From: Saprospiraceae bacterium
GTDB lineage: Bacteria > Bacteroidota > Bacteroidia > Chitinophagales > Saprospiraceae
Length of the DNA: 7,278 nucleotides
NCBI GenBank assembly: GCA_020852155.1
Contig: JADZBJ010000465.1
Location: 1-7,278, forward strand
Direction: 5' to 3'
The translations under genes were made by a program, and so were the position numbers. Under the pieces are notes generated by a model. That model saw only the letters and a program-made list of their open reading frames with translations. It was not told the DNA's origin and ran no database searches. Shown in pieces: positions 6,067 to 7,278 of the stretch; positions within the stretch are counted from its first letter, which is position 1, and every line of letters starts with the position of its first letter.

Positions 6067-6096
6067 TTTCAATAAAAAACTTTTTGTTTATTTTTG
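6067..6096 (+). promoter_or_regulatory. recA promoter
   Basis: TATTTTTG (6089-6096) matches the -7 consensus TAnnTTTG exactly and TTTC (6067-6070), one base from TTTG, lies 18 bp upstream. It is preceded by A/T tracts. The predicted leader is about 85 nt; its last 51 nt (6134-6184) contain only one G and there is no Shine-Dalgarno sequence, typical of Bacteroidota initiation sites. Confidence 0.6.
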
Positions 6097-6184
6097 TGCC
6101 TCGAATTTACAGGGACATAAAACAAAAATCCTGAACAACACTCAACAACACACTCTCATTCATTAACCAATTCAGCAATAAACA

Positions 6185-7258
6185 ATGGCAGACGACAAAG
6201 AAAGCAGATTAAAATCGCTGCAAGCCACGATTGAACGCTTGGACAAGACCTACGGTAAGGGTACCATTATGCGTCTTGGCGACAAGCAGGCTATCGAAGT
6301 AGAGACCATTCCAACCGGATCGCTGGGCCTTGACCTGGCACTGGGGTGCAACGGCTTCCCAAAGGGGCGTATCATAGAAATTTACGGCCCGGAATCGTCG
6401 GGTAAAACCACCCTGGCCATTCATGCGGTTGCTGAATGCCAGAAAAAAGGCGGCATCGCTGCCATTATTGACGCAGAACACGCTTTCGACCGCTTTTATG
6501 CCGAGTCGCTGGGTGTTGACGTCAATAACCTGCTCATCAGCCAGCCGGACAACGGCGAGCAGGCGCTTGAAATCGCAGAAAATCTGATTCGCTCCGGCGC
6601 AGTGGATATTCTGGTGATTGACTCCGTTGCGGCGTTGGTGCCTCGTTCGGAAATCGAAGGCGAAATGGGCGACTCCAAAGTGGGTCTTCAGGCTCGACTC
6701 ATGAGCCAGGCCATGCGAAAATTGACGGCTAATATTGGCCGGACAGGCTGCTGCTGCATCTTCATCAACCAGTTGCGTGAGAAGATCGGCGTTATGTTCG
6801 GCAACCCAGAAACAACAACCGGCGGTAACGCCCTGAAGTTCTACGCTTCAGTACGCCTTGACATCCGTAAAAGCGGCGCAGCCATGAAAGACAAAGATGG
6901 CAACGTAGTGGGTAATCAGGTAAAAGTGAAAGTGGTAAAAAACAAACTGGCGCCACCTTTCCGTATTGCTCAGTTTGACATCATTTTTGGCGAAGGCATC
7001 TCTAAAACAGGCGAAATCGTTGACATGGGCTCCGAATACGATATCCTTCAGAAAAGCGGCGCCTGGTACAGCTACAACGGCGCTAAAATTGCTCAAGGAC
7101 GCGATGCTGCCAAACAATTCATGCGCGACAATCCTGAAATCGCCCTCGAACTGGAGCAAAAAATCAAGGAGCGCATCATCTCCGGTTCCTCTGCGGCCAA
7201 GCCGGCAGGTGCAAGCCTGAAGGTGGCTGGCGATGATGACAGCGAAGATGATTTTTAA
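6185..7258 (+). CDS. recA: Recombinase A
   Basis: RecA forms ATP-dependent filaments on single-stranded DNA, carries out strand exchange in recombinational repair and, where present, stimulates LexA-type self-cleavage. The 357-residue protein is full length. The N-terminal polymerisation helix (5-21) precedes the core. Walker A is GPESSGKT (68-75). IDAEHAFD (95-102) contains catalytic Glu98. Walker B is ILVIDSVAAL (142-151). Loop L1 is SEIEGEMGDS (155-164), and the segment INQLREKIGVMFGNPETTTGG (194-214) holds Gln196 and loop L2. The C-terminus ends in the acidic tail DDDSEDDF that modulates DNA binding. The ATG at 6185 gives MADDKESRLKSLQ, a normal RecA start. Its promoter lies at 6067-6096. 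No partner gene is in the same direction within the window, and nothing is missing or broken. Confidence 0.98.
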   Translation: MADDKESRLKSLQATIERLDKTYGKGTIMRLGDKQAIEVETIPTGSLGLDLALGCNGFPKGRIIEIYGPESSGKTTLAIHAVAECQKKGGIAAIIDAEHAFDRFYAESLGVDVNNLLISQPDNGEQALEIAENLIRSGAVDILVIDSVAALVPRSEIEGEMGDSKVGLQARLMSQAMRKLTANIGRTGCCCIFINQLREKIGVMFGNPETTTGGNALKFYASVRLDIRKSGAAMKDKDGNVVGNQVKVKVVKNKLAPPFRIAQFDIIFGEGISKTGEIVDMGSEYDILQKSGAWYSYNGAKIAQGRDAAKQFMRDNPEIALELEQKIKERIISGSSAAKPAGASLKVAGDDDSEDDF

Positions 7259-7278
7259 ACAGTTAATGTCACATTTTA

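Overview
The window looks like chromosomal DNA from a member of the Bacteroidota, probably a Saprospirales/Chitinophagales-type lineage (the rank below phylum is inference). Four things support this. Upstream regions repeatedly carry the Bacteroidota -7 promoter element TAnnTTTG. Start codons are not preceded by Shine-Dalgarno sequences. The gene set includes a DUF4270 lipoprotein and a short stand-alone glycogen-synthase-like protein next to glmS. RecA has the form typical of the phylum. Base composition is moderate and similar across the genes, with no integrase, transposase or CRISPR array, so this reads as core genome rather than a mobile island.

Layout: all genes except recA lie on the minus strand. 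In transcription order from the right they are: a promoter near 5885-5892 feeding a roughly 170-nt structured leader or small RNA that ends in an intrinsic terminator (5708-5741); a secreted alkaline-phosphatase-superfamily enzyme (4541-5641); a 60-bp near-perfect palindrome touching its stop codon; tRNA-Ala(GGC) (4320-4393); an intrinsic terminator 5 nt before the start codon of lpxK (3210-4277); a new promoter (3100-3107); a glycogen-synthase N-domain protein (2205-3017); a DUF4270 lipoprotein (768-2132); an array of 8-bp repeats with an inverted second arm (594-772); and the first 189 codons of glmS (1-569), which runs off the left edge. recA (6185-7258) is divergent on the plus strand with its own promoter.

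Functionally the minus-strand genes lean towards the cell envelope. GlmS makes glucosamine-6-phosphate, the precursor of peptidoglycan and lipid A. LpxK performs the 4'-phosphorylation of lipid A. The DUF4270 protein is an exported lipoprotein, and the phosphatase-like protein is exported too. The GT5-like protein lacks the parts needed for ordinary glycogen synthesis and may serve this neighbourhood in another way. The most interesting unexplained signal is the promoter-structured segment-terminator unit at 5708-5892. It can fold in two mutually exclusive ways and could be an undescribed riboswitch-like leader or a free small RNA.
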